A DNA stretch of 64,000 nucleotides, taken from NCBI RefSeq assembly GCF_947499265.1, contig NZ_CANMNK010000009.1:1-64000 (forward strand), read 5' to 3'. Of the stretch, positions 35,275-45,233 are shown in pieces (position 1 is the first letter of the stretch; each line of letters starts with the position of its first letter). The stretch is from an uncultured Roseobacter sp. (GTDB lineage Bacteria > Pseudomonadota > Alphaproteobacteria > Rhodobacterales > Rhodobacteraceae). A program made the translations under genes and the position numbers. The notes beneath the pieces were generated by a model, which saw only the letters and a list, made by a program, of their open reading frames with translations, was not told where the DNA came from and made no database searches.

Positions 35275-36167
35275 CCCCCAGCATTGCAACCGACAGCAAG
35301 GCCAACCTTGTCGGCAGCCTGTGGATGGTGCTCGCCATGGCCGCTTTCGCAGTCGAAGACGTGTTTATCAAAGCAGCGGCGCAAACGCTACCCGTCAGTC
35401 AGATCCTGATCCTTTTCGGCCTCGGCGGTGCTATCGTCTTTGCCGGTCTTGCCGTGCTCAATCGGGAAAGCCTTTTCACGCGGGATGTCCTGTCCCGCCC
35501 GATGCGGTTGCGGGTCTTTTTCGAGATCACAGGACGTCTCTTTTTCGTGCTGGCGATCACCCTAACGCCGCTGTCGTCGGCCACGGTGATCCTGCAAGCG
35601 ACCCCCTTGGTTGTGGTGGCCGGGGCCGCCCTGGTTTTTGGTGAAAAGGTGGGGCCACGACGCTGGGTCGCGATCTTCATCGGGTTGCTGGGGGTGATCG
35701 TGATCGTGCGTCCGGGCTCAGACAGCTTTTCGCTGCTGTCGTTGTTGGCCGTTTTGGGCATGCTCGGGTTTGCCGGGCGCGATCTGGCGAGCCGCGCGGC
35801 CCCAGCGTCTTTGAGCGCGTCCATTCTGGGGCTCTATGGGTTTCTATCGGTTGTCATTGCCGGGCTGCTGTTCTCCTTGTGGGAAGCGGCGCCCTTTGTC
35901 CGGCCTGATCCCGTGGCGTCTGCGTGCCTCTTGGGCGCCGTGCTGGCCGGTGTGGCAGCCTACACCGGCCTGATGAAGGCCATGCGCACTGGCGAAGTCT
36001 CTGCAGTGACGCCCTTTCGGTACACGCGACTACTTTTTGGCGTTGGCTTTGGTGTTGTCCTTTTTGGCGAGGACATCGGCTGGTCGGTGCTCCTGGGCTG
36101 CGGCCTGATCGTTCTGTCCGGTCTTTTCATTCTTTGGCGCAGCAAACAAACCACCGGTCAGGCATAG
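35271..36167 (+). CDS. EamA/DMT-family transporter
   Basis: 298 residues from GTG at 35271. Ten hydrophobic spans in two five-helix EamA repeats; the first ends near TPLSSATVILQATPLVVVAGAALVFGEKVG, a typical EamA segment, and the second near EVSAVTPFRYTRLLFGVGFGVVLFGE. Drug/metabolite exporters of this type move small metabolites out of the cell; the substrate is unknown. It follows the small ORF with a four-base overlap and precedes the cobalamin riboswitch. Confidence 0.85.
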   Translation: MTPSIATDSKANLVGSLWMVLAMAAFAVEDVFIKAAAQTLPVSQILILFGLGGAIVFAGLAVLNRESLFTRDVLSRPMRLRVFFEITGRLFFVLAITLTPLSSATVILQATPLVVVAGAALVFGEKVGPRRWVAIFIGLLGVIVIVRPGSDSFSLLSLLAVLGMLGFAGRDLASRAAPASLSASILGLYGFLSVVIAGLLFSLWEAAPFVRPDPVASACLLGAVLAGVAAYTGLMKAMRTGEVSAVTPFRYTRLLFGVGFGVVLFGEDIGWSVLLGCGLIVLSGLFILWRSKQTTGQA

Positions 36168-36229
36168 CCCGCGTGCGGAAACACCCGCTTCTGCTTGACA
36201 ATGCCCCTGCTTCTGACGCAACTGAATCG

Positions 36230-36425
36230 CAGTTGGTGCTTCGTGCTTTGAAGTGAAAAGGGAATGTGCAGTCGATTGCTTTCGACGAAGCACAGCCGCC
36301 CCCGCGACCGTGAACGGAAAGGTCTGCCGATACCACTGGACATAGGTCCGGGAAGGTGGCGCAGACCGAAGGCAGCCAGGCTGCCGGGATCCGTGAGCCG
36401 GGAGACCTGCCAGCGACACGTGAGG
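36230..36425 (+). promoter_or_regulatory. Cobalamin riboswitch 1
   Basis: The leader contains the elements of the adenosylcobalamin riboswitch: GGTGCTTCGTGC near 36235 with AAAAGGGAATGTG, CCGCCCCCGCGACCGTGA (36300), a GGTCTGCCGATACCACTGG region, and the conserved B12-box-like AGCCGGGAGACCTGCCA at 36396-36412. It sits about 100 bp before the DUF1636 gene and should repress the whole downstream cobalamin operon when B12 is plentiful. Confidence 0.92.
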
Positions 36426-36522
36426 AAACCGGACGGGGTGTTCCGGTGTCGGGAAAGCCCTGATCCCATCAGGCCCATCTCGTCATCTGACCCACGTCCC
36501 ATGACATATGGGACAAAACACT

Positions 36523-36921
36523 ATGACGACAGACGCAACAGCCTTGACCGGCCCTGCCACAGAATTGCTGATCTGTGTCAAATGCAGGCGCGGTCAGGAG
36601 ATCCCGGAGGACGAACGCCGTCCGGGACAGCGCCTTTATGACACTTTGGCGCAAAACGGGATGCCGCCTGGCATTCGCCTGAAACCCGTGGAATGCCTGC
36701 AGAACTGTGACCATGGCTGCACGATTGCGCTGCGCGGCGGCGACAGGTGGACGTATATTTACGGAAACATCGATGAAGTGTCGCATCCGGACGTCCTGAT
36801 CGATGGGGCGGCCCGCTATAACGCCACGCAGGATGGCCTGATCCCGTGGCGCGAGCGCCCCGACCATTTTAAACGCAACTGTATCGCGCGCATCCCGCCG
36901 CTGGAGAACGACCATGACTGA
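36523..36921 (+). CDS. DUF1636 metal-binding protein
   Basis: 132 residues from ATG at 36523 (GGGAC upstream); an ATG 15 bases earlier has no ribosome site. DUF1636 proteins carry two pairs of cysteines: here CVKCRRG at about residue 18 and CLQNCDHGC near residue 60, a ferredoxin-like or metal-binding arrangement. They are often the first gene under a B12 riboswitch and are thought to aid cobalt handling or CobN chemistry. Its end overlaps the start of cobW by eight bases. Confidence 0.8.
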   Translation: MTTDATALTGPATELLICVKCRRGQEIPEDERRPGQRLYDTLAQNGMPPGIRLKPVECLQNCDHGCTIALRGGDRWTYIYGNIDEVSHPDVLIDGAARYNATQDGLIPWRERPDHFKRNCIARIPPLENDHD

Positions 36922-37972
36922 TCTTGCAAAACTTCCCGTGACCGTGATCACCGGCTTTCTGGGCTCGGGCAAAACCACCCTGATCCGCGAACTGATGCAG
37001 AACCCCGGCGGCAAGCGGCTGGCCGTGGTGGTGAATGAGTTTGGCGATGTGGGGGTCGACGGCGACATCCTGAAATCCTGCGCGATCCCCGATTGCCCGG
37101 CGGAGAATATCATGGAACTGGCCAACGGCTGCATCTGCTGCACCGTGGCCGATGATTTCATCCCGACCATCGAGGCGCTGATGGCGCTGGAGCCGCGTCC
37201 CGATCACATCCTCATTGAGACCTCCGGGCTGGCGCTGCCGAAACCCTTGCTCAAGGCCTTCGACTGGCCCGACATCCGCTCGAAAATCACGGTAGACGGT
37301 GTGATCGCGCTGGCAGATGCCGAAGCCGTGGCGGCGGGGCGCTTTGCGCCCAATGTGGCGGCGGTGGATGCGCAACGCGCAGCGGATGAGAGCATTGATC
37401 ACGAAACGCCCCTGTCCGAGGTCTTCGAGGATCAGATTTCCTGCGCCGATATCATCCTGTTGACCAAGCCCGATCTGGCCGGACCGGAAGGGGTTGCGAA
37501 GGCAAAAGAAATCATCGCCGCCGAAGCGCCGCGCCCCTTGCCGGTGGTCGAGGTTGCCGAAGGGATCGTGGACCCGCGCATCATTCTCGGCCTCGAAGCG
37601 GCGGCGGAGGATGACATGGACGCGCGTCCCAGCCACCACGACGGCCCGCATGATCACGACCACGAGGATTTTGAAAGCATCGTGGTAGATATCCCCGAGC
37701 AAACCGACCCGGCGGATCTGGTGCGCGCGGTGGAGGTGCTGGCCAATGAGCACAACATCCTGCGCGTGAAAGGCTATGCCGCTGTGGCAGGCAAACCCAT
37801 GCGCTTGCTGGTGCAGGCGGTGGGTGCCCGCGTCCGGCATCAGTATGACCGTGCGTGGCAGCCGGATGAGGCGCGGCAGGGGCGTCTGGTGGTGATTGCC
37901 GAGCATGACGATATCAGAGTGGCAACCATTCAGTCCGTGCTGGGCGCCCGCGCCGTCGAGGCCGCAGAGTAA
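36914..37972 (+). CDS. cobW: CobW GTPase, cobalt chaperone
   Basis: 352 residues. Walker A GFLGSGKTTL at residues 14-23, the CxCC metal motif in NGCICCTV, and ETSGLALP (Walker B/switch) are visible. A His-rich loop (HHDGPHDHDHED, around residue 240) adds metal-binding capacity. CobW-family GTPases load cobalt for cobalamin synthesis; it is encoded just before the CobN chelatase subunit and overlaps DUF1636. The C-terminal CobW_C domain is complete. Confidence 0.92.
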   Translation: MTDLAKLPVTVITGFLGSGKTTLIRELMQNPGGKRLAVVVNEFGDVGVDGDILKSCAIPDCPAENIMELANGCICCTVADDFIPTIEALMALEPRPDHILIETSGLALPKPLLKAFDWPDIRSKITVDGVIALADAEAVAAGRFAPNVAAVDAQRAADESIDHETPLSEVFEDQISCADIILLTKPDLAGPEGVAKAKEIIAAEAPRPLPVVEVAEGIVDPRIILGLEAAAEDDMDARPSHHDGPHDHDHEDFESIVVDIPEQTDPADLVRAVEVLANEHNILRVKGYAAVAGKPMRLLVQAVGARVRHQYDRAWQPDEARQGRLVVIAEHDDIRVATIQSVLGARAVEAAE

Positions 37973-37978
37973 CCCCCC

Positions 37979-40900
37979 ATGCACGTCGTTTTCCGCGAAA
38001 GCCATGGGTTGGAGGAGACCGAGACGCCAACGGATCTGGGGCAGAGCCCCGCGGATCTGGTGGTGTTGTCGTTCTCCGACAGTGACCTGGGTGCTTTCGC
38101 GGAGGCCTGGCGGCGGGGCGGCGGGCCAGAGGGCAAACTGCCCACGTTGCGGCTCGCCAATCTGGTGGCACTGAAACATCCGCTGTCGGTCGACACCTAT
38201 GTGGAGCAGACGCTGGCGGGCGCGAAGGGCATCCTGATCCGGCTGATCGGCGGCGTGCCGTACTGGTCTTACGGGCTGCAACAGGTCCGCGCAATGGCCG
38301 AGCGCAAGGGTATCGCGCTGGCGGTGCTGCCTGCGGATGGGCGCGTCGACGCAAGGCTCGATGATTTCGCCACGCTGCCGGTCTCGACCCTGCGACGGCT
38401 CAGTCACCTCTGTGACACCGGTGGCGTTGTTGCCGCGCAGGCGGCGCTGGCGCAGATGTCACTGGCGGCGGGCCTCTATGCAGGGCCGGTCGCAGGTTCC
38501 AAAACGCTGCCGTCTCTTGGCGCCTGGACGCCGGAGCATGGCGTGACCTGTCCTGTTGTGACGCAGGTCGCTGATCCGAAACCGCGCATTCTCATCAGCT
38601 TCTACCGCTCTTACCTCGTTTCTGCCGATCTGGCGCCGATCCATGCGCTTTTTGCGGCTTTCCGCGCCCGGGGCTATGACGTCATTGGCCTCTTTGTGCC
38701 CTCGCTGAAAGCGCCGCAAGCCTCCGGGTGGCTGCGCCGTCAGGTGGCGCACATGAAACCGGCGGCCATCGTCAACGCCACGGCCTTCAGCGGCAAGGGT
38801 GACGATGGCGCATCCCCGTTGGATGTGGGCGATGTACCGGTATTTCAAGTGGCGCTGGCCACCTCGACTCGCGCAGCCTGGGTGGAAGCAGAGCGGGGGT
38901 TGTCACCTGCGGATCTGGCCATGCATGTGGTGCTGCCCGAGGTGGACGGTCGGATCATGGGCGGTGTCGCCTCCTTCAAGGAACCGGGCGTGCGCGACCC
39001 TGATCTTGAGTATTCCCGCTTTGCCCATGCGCCGGAGCCCGACCGGATCGAGGCGATTGCCGATCGCGTGCACGGCTGGCTGACACTGGCAGCGACACCT
39101 GCAGCCGAACGCCGGGTGGCGCTGGTGCTCTCCACCTATCCCGGCAAAGACTGGAACATGGGCCATGCGGTGGGGCTGGATGCGCCCGCCTCGGCGCAGA
39201 CCATCCTGCAAGACCTCGCACAGGCTGGTTATGACGCGCAGGCGGCGGCTGCAGAGATCACGGGTGAGCTCGTGGCCCGCCACGAAACATGGCCTGTGGC
39301 GGATTACATGGCAGCTCTGAGCCAAGTCCCTGATGCGCTGAAAACCGATCTTTTCAACGCCTGGGGCGCGCCAGAAAACGATCCGGATGTCGAGGATGGT
39401 GCGTTCCGCTTTGCCGTGACCCATCACGGCAAGGTGTTCGTGGCGCTGCAGCCCGAACGCGGCACGCCGGATCAGCGCGACGATGACTACCACGATCTGT
39501 CGCGGGTGCCCCGGCATGCCTATGTGGCGTTTTATCTCTGGCTGCAGGCGCGCGCCGACGCCTTGGTGCACATCGGAGCACATGGGACGTTGGAATGGCT
39601 GCCCGGCAAATCGGTTGCACTTTCAGCCACCTGCTGGCCCGAGGCGCTCACCGGGGCGCTGCCGGTCATCTATCCTTTCATCGTCAATGACCCGGGCGAG
39701 GCGGCGCAGGCGAAACGGCGGATCGGCGCGATCACCCTCGGTCATGTCCCGCCACCGCTGCGCGAGAGCGGCACGCCCGAGGGCCTGGTGCGGTTGGAGA
39801 GCCTGCTGGACGAGTTCTCCAACGCCGATGGGTTGGACCCGCGCCGCCGCGACCGGTTGCAGGATGACATCCGCGCCGAGGCGCAGGCGCTGGGTGTCGA
39901 GGACGATCTGGGTCTGGATCGCGCCGGGTGCAGCGCCGAAGCGATCACGCGCATCGACAGGTTTGTCTGCGACATCAAGGAAAGCCAGTTTGGCGACGGT
40001 TTGCACATCTGGGGTAGGGCACCGCGTGCCGACACAGCTTTCGATGTCGAACCCTCGATCCAAGCCGAGCAACACGCGCTGCTGGATGCCCTGGACGGGC
40101 GACGCATTGCGGCGGGGCCCTCGGGGTCGCCCTATCGCGGTCGCACGGATGTCCTGCCCACGGGCCGCAACCTCTTTACCACCGATCCCCGCGCCGTGCC
40201 GACCCGTGCCGCCTATGCGCAGGGCGTGAAGCTGGCCGATGAGCTGGTGCGCCGCCATCTGCAGGATGCGGGGGACTGGCCGCGCGGTCTGATCGTCGAT
40301 CTTTGGGGGTCGGCAACCATGCGCACGGCGGGCGAGGATTTCGCCATGGCGCTGCATCTGCTGGGCACAAGGCCCGTCTGGGACGCCGGATCAGAGCGCG
40401 TGTCCGGCATCGAGGTGCTGCCCATCACCGAATTGGACCGGCCCCGGATCGATGTCACCCTGCGGGTCTCAGGCCTCTTCCGCGATGTCTTCCCCACGCT
40501 TTCGGCGCTCTTTGCCCAGGCCGTGCGCGCCCTGGCTGCGCGGGACGAGGCCGCCGATTGGAACCCCTATGTTGGGAGGGGCGATCTGGCGCGCGTCTAT
40601 GGCCCGGCACCCGGCAGTTTTGGCGTCGGCATGACCGACGCCGCGCAGACCCATACCGAAGCGGGCCGCCGGGCCGCGGGCGAGGCGTGGTTGAAGGCCA
40701 GCGCCTGGGCACTGGACGGCGAAACGGCGAAACGGCAGGATCACGGCATCCGCACCCGGGTCGCGCAGGCGGATACATTTGTGCACGCACAGGACCTGCC
40801 GGAGACGGACCTGTTGCTGGCCGCCGATTACGCGGCGCATGAGGCCGGATTTGCCGCGGCACAGGCCATCACTGGCGGGCAGGCGGCGCTCTATCATCTG

Positions 40901-41272
40901 GACAACACCGATCCCAACCGGCCCCGCGCCCGCGCGCTGCCCGAAGAGATCGCGCGGGTGGTTCAGGCGCGCGCCGCCAATCCAGCGTGGATCGCTGGCA
41001 TGCGCGCCCATGGGTTCCGTGGCGCGGCGGAGATTGCGGCGACGCTGGATCACATGGCGGCCTTTGCGCATCTGGCGGGCGCTGTCTCGCCGCATCTCTT
41101 CGATCTCTATCACGATGCAACGCTGGGTCACGTGGATACGGATCAGTTCCTGCAGGACGCCAATCCTGAAGCGCGCGAGGCCATGGTGCACCGCTTTGCA
41201 GAACTCCATGCTGCCGGGCTCTGGCAAACACGGCGTAATTCGATCCTCGCCGGGCTAGAGGCGGCGCAATGA
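37979..41272 (+). CDS. cobN: Cobaltochelatase subunit CobN
   Basis: 1097 residues, slightly short of the about 1250 of many CobN proteins. The characteristic VHIGAHGTLEWLPGK stretch, the corrinoid-binding core, is near residue 530; KESQFGDGLHIWG is near 665, and LPTGRNLFTTDPRAVP near 725. CobN inserts cobalt into hydrogenobyrinic acid a,c-diamide together with CobS and CobT (not in the window). It starts six bases after cobW and its TGA overlaps the cobG ATG. Confidence 0.95.
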   Translation: MHVVFRESHGLEETETPTDLGQSPADLVVLSFSDSDLGAFAEAWRRGGGPEGKLPTLRLANLVALKHPLSVDTYVEQTLAGAKGILIRLIGGVPYWSYGLQQVRAMAERKGIALAVLPADGRVDARLDDFATLPVSTLRRLSHLCDTGGVVAAQAALAQMSLAAGLYAGPVAGSKTLPSLGAWTPEHGVTCPVVTQVADPKPRILISFYRSYLVSADLAPIHALFAAFRARGYDVIGLFVPSLKAPQASGWLRRQVAHMKPAAIVNATAFSGKGDDGASPLDVGDVPVFQVALATSTRAAWVEAERGLSPADLAMHVVLPEVDGRIMGGVASFKEPGVRDPDLEYSRFAHAPEPDRIEAIADRVHGWLTLAATPAAERRVALVLSTYPGKDWNMGHAVGLDAPASAQTILQDLAQAGYDAQAAAAEITGELVARHETWPVADYMAALSQVPDALKTDLFNAWGAPENDPDVEDGAFRFAVTHHGKVFVALQPERGTPDQRDDDYHDLSRVPRHAYVAFYLWLQARADALVHIGAHGTLEWLPGKSVALSATCWPEALTGALPVIYPFIVNDPGEAAQAKRRIGAITLGHVPPPLRESGTPEGLVRLESLLDEFSNADGLDPRRRDRLQDDIRAEAQALGVEDDLGLDRAGCSAEAITRIDRFVCDIKESQFGDGLHIWGRAPRADTAFDVEPSIQAEQHALLDALDGRRIAAGPSGSPYRGRTDVLPTGRNLFTTDPRAVPTRAAYAQGVKLADELVRRHLQDAGDWPRGLIVDLWGSATMRTAGEDFAMALHLLGTRPVWDAGSERVSGIEVLPITELDRPRIDVTLRVSGLFRDVFPTLSALFAQAVRALAARDEAADWNPYVGRGDLARVYGPAPGSFGVGMTDAAQTHTEAGRRAAGEAWLKASAWALDGETAKRQDHGIRTRVAQADTFVHAQDLPETDLLLAADYAAHEAGFAAAQAITGGQAALYHLDNTDPNRPRARALPEEIARVVQARAANPAWIAGMRAHGFRGAAEIAATLDHMAAFAHLAGAVSPHLFDLYHDATLGHVDTDQFLQDANPEAREAMVHRFAELHAAGLWQTRRNSILAGLEAAQ

Positions 41273-42405
41273 CCGCCACGCCCGATGTCAAAGGCTGGTG
41301 CCCGGGCGCCTACAAACCGATGATGTCGGGGGATGGGCTGATCGTGCGGGTCAGGCCGTTCTTTGCCCGGCTTACCGCGGCCCAGGTGTTAGGTCTGTGC
41401 ACGCTGGCACAGCGGTATGGCAACGGCTTTCTCGACCTGACCAACCGGGCGAACCTGCAAATTCGGGGGGTTGGCGACGGCGCGCTCGACGCGCTGCTAC
41501 AGGACCTGGACGATCTTCACCTGCTCGATGAGACACCTGCGCTGGAAAGCCGCCGCAACATCCTGGTGACGCCGTTCTGGTCCGCTGGGGATGAGACGGA
41601 AGCGCTTGTGGCCCGCTTGTTGAACTCTCTGGCGCAACTCCCTGATCTGCCTGCAAAGTTTGGATTTTCGGTTGACACCGCTGCCGCGCCATTACTGACG
41701 ACAGCCTCTGGGGATATCCGGATCGAGCGGAGCGCGGGGGGCATCATCGTACGGGCGGATGGCGCGGATTTGGGTCGGCTAGTGCCTATGGACGCTGTGG
41801 TGACGGCTGTTCATGACTTTGCGACCTGGTTTGCCACGCACAAACGGCCCGAGGACCGGCGCATGGCCAGCGTTCTGGCACATACGCAACCGCCTGCGGC
41901 ATGGCGGCAATCCCCACCGCTTGCCGCCGCAGCTCTGCCAATCCCCGGCGCCCATCAACAGGGTGCGCTTTTTGGGGCTGCCTTCGGGCAGATCGACGCT
42001 GTTGCGCTTTCTGAACTCATGCAGGAGACGGGTGCTATTGCCTTGCGCGTCACCCCATGGCGGCTCTTTCTGCTCGAAGGGGCGGATATGGTGCATCATG
42101 ATGCGTTTGTGACCACGCCCGACGATCCGCTGCTGCAGGTGGATGCCTGCCCGGGCGCGCCGTTCTGCGCCAGCGCCAGCGTCGACACCCGCATCATCGC
42201 GCGGGCGCTGGCAGGGGCACAAATCGGCAGCCTGCATGTCTCGGGGTGCGCCAAGGGATGCGCGTGCAAGGGCGCCGCCGACACCACAATTGTTGGCCAG
42301 GACGGGCGTTTTGACCTTGTTCGGCGCGGTCATGCATGGGATGCCCCGGAAAAATCAGGGCTATTGCCCCAGGACTTATTGGCGGAATTGACTGGCTCCT
42401 CATGA
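41269..42405 (+). CDS. cobG: Precorrin-3B synthase CobG
   Basis: 378 residues. A siroheme/[4Fe-4S] protein of the nitrite/sulfite-reductase fold: cysteines in VDACPGAPFCASAS and VSGCAKGCAC are the cluster ligands, and DLTNRANLQIRGV marks the ferredoxin-like half. It makes precorrin-3B with oxygen, so the pathway here is the aerobic one. Overlaps cobN at the start and cobH at the end (ATGA). Confidence 0.92.
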   Translation: MTATPDVKGWCPGAYKPMMSGDGLIVRVRPFFARLTAAQVLGLCTLAQRYGNGFLDLTNRANLQIRGVGDGALDALLQDLDDLHLLDETPALESRRNILVTPFWSAGDETEALVARLLNSLAQLPDLPAKFGFSVDTAAAPLLTTASGDIRIERSAGGIIVRADGADLGRLVPMDAVVTAVHDFATWFATHKRPEDRRMASVLAHTQPPAAWRQSPPLAAAALPIPGAHQQGALFGAAFGQIDAVALSELMQETGAIALRVTPWRLFLLEGADMVHHDAFVTTPDDPLLQVDACPGAPFCASASVDTRIIARALAGAQIGSLHVSGCAKGCACKGAADTTIVGQDGRFDLVRRGHAWDAPEKSGLLPQDLLAELTGSS

Positions 42406-43031
42406 CTTATGCTTACGAAACGGACGGCGCTGCGATTTACAAACAATCCTTCGCAACAATACGCGCGGAGGCAAATCTGGCGCGGTTTGCCGAGGATGAA
42501 GAGCAGATCGCGGTGCGGATGATCCATGCCGCCGGGCTGGTCGGGCTGGAAGAGCACATTCGGTTTTCGCCGGGGTTTGCCCGGACGGCACGGGCGGCAC
42601 TGGAAGCCGGAGCGCCGATCCTATGCGACGCGCGAATGGTCAGCGAAGGGGTGACCCGCCCGCGTTTGCCCGCAGAGAACGCGGTGATCTGCACCCTGCA
42701 GAACGATGGCGTGCGCGCCCTCGCGGCGGAGATGCAGAATACCCGGTCAGCGGCCGCCCTGGAGCTCTGGCGCCCGCATCTGGCAGGTGCGCTGGTGGCC
42801 ATTGGCAATGCGCCCACAGCGCTTTTTCATCTGCTGAACATGCTGGAAGACCCTGATTGCCCACGCCCCGCAGCGATCATCGGCTGCCCGGTTGGTTTTG
42901 TCGGCGCGGTGGAAAGCAAGGACGCGCTCTGGGCGGATCAACCGGTGCCCTGCTGTATCGTGCAGGGACGCCTGGGCGGCAGCGCCATCACCGTGGCCGC
43001 TGTCAATGCCATCGCGAGCCGTGCGGAATGA
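42402..43031 (+). CDS. cobH: Precorrin-8X methylmutase CobH
   Basis: 209 residues from ATG at 42402, overlapping cobG by four bases; an in-frame upstream start is within cobG. The catalytic His is His42 in RMIHAAGLVG, and the substrate loop PILCDARMVSEG is present. It moves the C-11 methyl to C-12 to make hydrogenobyrinic acid. Confidence 0.93.
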   Translation: MTYAYETDGAAIYKQSFATIRAEANLARFAEDEEQIAVRMIHAAGLVGLEEHIRFSPGFARTARAALEAGAPILCDARMVSEGVTRPRLPAENAVICTLQNDGVRALAAEMQNTRSAAALELWRPHLAGALVAIGNAPTALFHLLNMLEDPDCPRPAAIIGCPVGFVGAVESKDALWADQPVPCCIVQGRLGGSAITVAAVNAIASRAE

Positions 43032-43756
43032 GCGCTGGGACTCTGCACGGCGTCGGGCTCGGCCCGGGTGATCCGGATCTGATGAGCGTGCGCGCCGACC
43101 GGCTGCTGCGCAGCGCTCGCCATGTGGCCTTCTTTCGCAAGGCCGGCAGGTCGGGGCAGGCCAGACGGATTGTGGAAGGCATGCTGCACAAGGATGTCAT
43201 CGAATTCCCGATGGAATACCCCGTTACCACCGAAATCCCGGTGACCGATCCGAGTTACAACGCGACCCTCTCTGATTTCTACACCACCTGCACCGAGCAT
43301 CTGCGCACATTGGTCGACAGTGGCGAAGATGTTGTTGTGCTCTGCGAGGGCGATCCTTTCTTTTTCGGTTCGTTCATGCATCTCTATACCCGTCTGAGGG
43401 ATGTCGTGCCGGTGCAGGTCGTGCCCGCGATCACCGGCATGTCGGGGGCCTGGACGGCGACGGGTCAGCCGATCACCTGGGGCGACGATATCCTCACGGT
43501 GCTGATGGGCACCCTGCCGTTGGAGATGCTGGTGGACCGCATGGCGCAAAGCGATGCGATTGTGGTGATGAAGATCGGCCGACATATCGAAAAGGTCAAA
43601 TCCGCGCTACAACAGGCGGGCAAATTCGAGGATGCCTGGATCATCGAATATGCCAGTATGCCGAACCAGACGGTGCAGAAACTCTCCCAAGCAGGTGAGA
43701 AGATCACCCCCTATTTCTCGATCATCGTTGTGCATGGGCAAGGGCGCAGACCGTGA
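43028..43756 (+). CDS. cobI: Precorrin-2 C20-methyltransferase CobI
   Basis: 242 residues. The SAM-binding start GVGLGPGDPDLMSVRA, CEGDPFFFGSF and VPAITGMSGAW are the usual motifs of cobalamin methyltransferases, with the CobI-type middle segment. Four-base overlaps with cobH (ATGA) and cobJ (GTGA) support one polycistronic message. Confidence 0.92.
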   Translation: MSAGTLHGVGLGPGDPDLMSVRADRLLRSARHVAFFRKAGRSGQARRIVEGMLHKDVIEFPMEYPVTTEIPVTDPSYNATLSDFYTTCTEHLRTLVDSGEDVVVLCEGDPFFFGSFMHLYTRLRDVVPVQVVPAITGMSGAWTATGQPITWGDDILTVLMGTLPLEMLVDRMAQSDAIVVMKIGRHIEKVKSALQQAGKFEDAWIIEYASMPNQTVQKLSQAGEKITPYFSIIVVHGQGRRP

Positions 43757-44505
43757 GCGGCTGGCTGGTCATTGCGGGGCTGGGGCCGGGGGATGAAAAT
43801 CTGGTCACGCCGGAAGTGCGCGCCGCGCTGGATCAGGCCACGGATGTGGTGGGCTACATTCCGTATGTTGCCCGCGTGGCTGCGCGCGACGGGTTGACCC
43901 TGCATGCCAGCGACAACCGCGTGGAACTCGACCGCGCGCGCCATGCGTTGGAGATGACGGCGGTGGGGCGGCGCGTTGTGGTGGTCTCCTCGGGCGATCC
44001 CGGCGTTTTTGCCATGGCAGCGGCGGTGTTCGAGGCGGTTGAAGCGGGGCCGCAGGACTGGCGTGCGCTGGACATTCGCGTGGCCCCCGGCATCACCGCA
44101 ATGCTGGCGGCGGCGGCCCATGTGGGCGCGCCTCTGGGCCATGATTTCTGTGCCATCAATCTCAGCGATAACCTCAAACCCTGGGCCTTGATCGAAAAGC
44201 GCTTGCGGCTTGCGGCGGAAGCCGATTTTGCCATGGCCTTTTACAATCCGCGGTCCAAATCGCGCCCCGAAGGTTTTGTCAAAACCCTTGAAATCCTCAA
44301 GGAGGTCTGTCGTGACGCGCGCCCGGTGATTTTTGCGCGTGCGGTTTCCACGCCGGAGGAAAAGATCACGGTGGTGCCCCTGACCGACGCCCGGCCGGAA
44401 ATGGCAGATATGCGCACCATGGTGATTGTTGGTGCGTCGAATACCCGGATCATTGCGCGGGACGGCCCCCCGATTGTCTACACGCCCAGATCGGTTGAGG
44501 CATGA
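43753..44505 (+). CDS. cobJ: Precorrin-3B C17-methyltransferase CobJ
   Basis: 250 residues from GTG at 43753. The GLGPGDENLVTPEVRAAL opening, SSGDPGVFAMAAAVFE, PGITAMLAAAAHVGAPLG and LKPWALIEKRL motifs are typical of CobJ, which methylates C17 with ring contraction. Its 3' end overlaps the convergent cobK by 28 bp (44478-44505). Confidence 0.93.
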   Translation: MSGWLVIAGLGPGDENLVTPEVRAALDQATDVVGYIPYVARVAARDGLTLHASDNRVELDRARHALEMTAVGRRVVVVSSGDPGVFAMAAAVFEAVEAGPQDWRALDIRVAPGITAMLAAAAHVGAPLGHDFCAINLSDNLKPWALIEKRLRLAAEADFAMAFYNPRSKSRPEGFVKTLEILKEVCRDARPVIFARAVSTPEEKITVVPLTDARPEMADMRTMVIVGASNTRIIARDGPPIVYTPRSVEA

Positions 44506-45233
44506 TGCACCCAGTCCAGGACCGCCTGAACAGAATGCACCTCGCGGCGCTCCGGCACCTGCGGGCGGTCAATCATGATGACGGGCAGCCTGAGCGCGCG
44601 GGCGGCAAGGATTTTCGCGTAGGCACCAGTGCCACCGGCGTTTTTGGAGACCACAAGCGAGATGTCAAAGGCGCGCATGAGATCCAGATCCCCCTGTGTG
44701 TCGAAGGGGCCGCGGTCCACCACGATGTGATGATCGGGGAAGGGCGGCGGCGTTTCCGGCGGATCCACAAGCCGCAGCAGATAGAAATGCTGCGGGTGCG
44801 GGGCAAAAGCGGGCAGGTTCATGCGCCCGATGGCCAGCATGACCCGCGTGGCGGGCCGGTCCAGGGCGGCAACGGCGGCGTCAATGCTCTGCACCGAGGT
44901 CCATTGGTCACCCTCCTGCGCCATCCAGGGCGCGCGTGTGAGGGCGACCAAGGGCACCCCAACCTCGGCACAGGCGGCAATGGCATTCCGGCTCATCTGC
45001 GCGGCAAAGGGGTGCGTGGCATCCACAACATGGGTGATTTTCTCCGCGCGCAGAAAGGACACCAACCCGGCAACACCGCCGAACCCGCCGACACGTTGCG
45101 GCAGGGGCTGTCTGACCGGGCGCTTGACCCGACCGGCAAAGGAGATTGTGCCCGCCAGTCCGGCTTCAGCCAGCGCACGACACAGTGCCGTCGCTTCGGC
45201 TGTGCCGCCAAGGACAAGCAGGTTTGGCACCAT
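44478..45233 (-). CDS. cobK: Precorrin-6A reductase CobK (inverted in the operon)
   Basis: 251 residues from ATG at 45233. The NAD(P)H-binding start VLGGTAEATALCRAL, DATHPFAAQMSRNAIAAC and SKNAGGTGAYAKI are the conserved CobK segments. It reduces precorrin-6A. The gene lies on the minus strand in the middle of plus-strand cobalamin genes. Its ATG shares the CATG at 45231-45234 with the cobL ATG and its 3' end runs 28 bp into cobJ, so neither side has intergenic DNA. Its promoter must lie inside cobL. A longer in-frame ORF to 45653 is antisense to cobL and was discarded. Confidence 0.93.
   Translation of the reverse strand: MVPNLLVLGGTAEATALCRALAEAGLAGTISFAGRVKRPVRQPLPQRVGGFGGVAGLVSFLRAEKITHVVDATHPFAAQMSRNAIAACAEVGVPLVALTRAPWMAQEGDQWTSVQSIDAAVAALDRPATRVMLAIGRMNLPAFAPHPQHFYLLRLVDPPETPPPFPDHHIVVDRGPFDTQGDLDLMRAFDISLVVSKNAGGTGAYAKILAARALRLPVIMIDRPQVPERREVHSVQAVLDWVHHASTDLGV

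Noticed and set aside
36869-38407. 512-residue minus-strand ORF over cobW and cobN
   Set aside because: Antisense to two confident genes, no recognisable motif.
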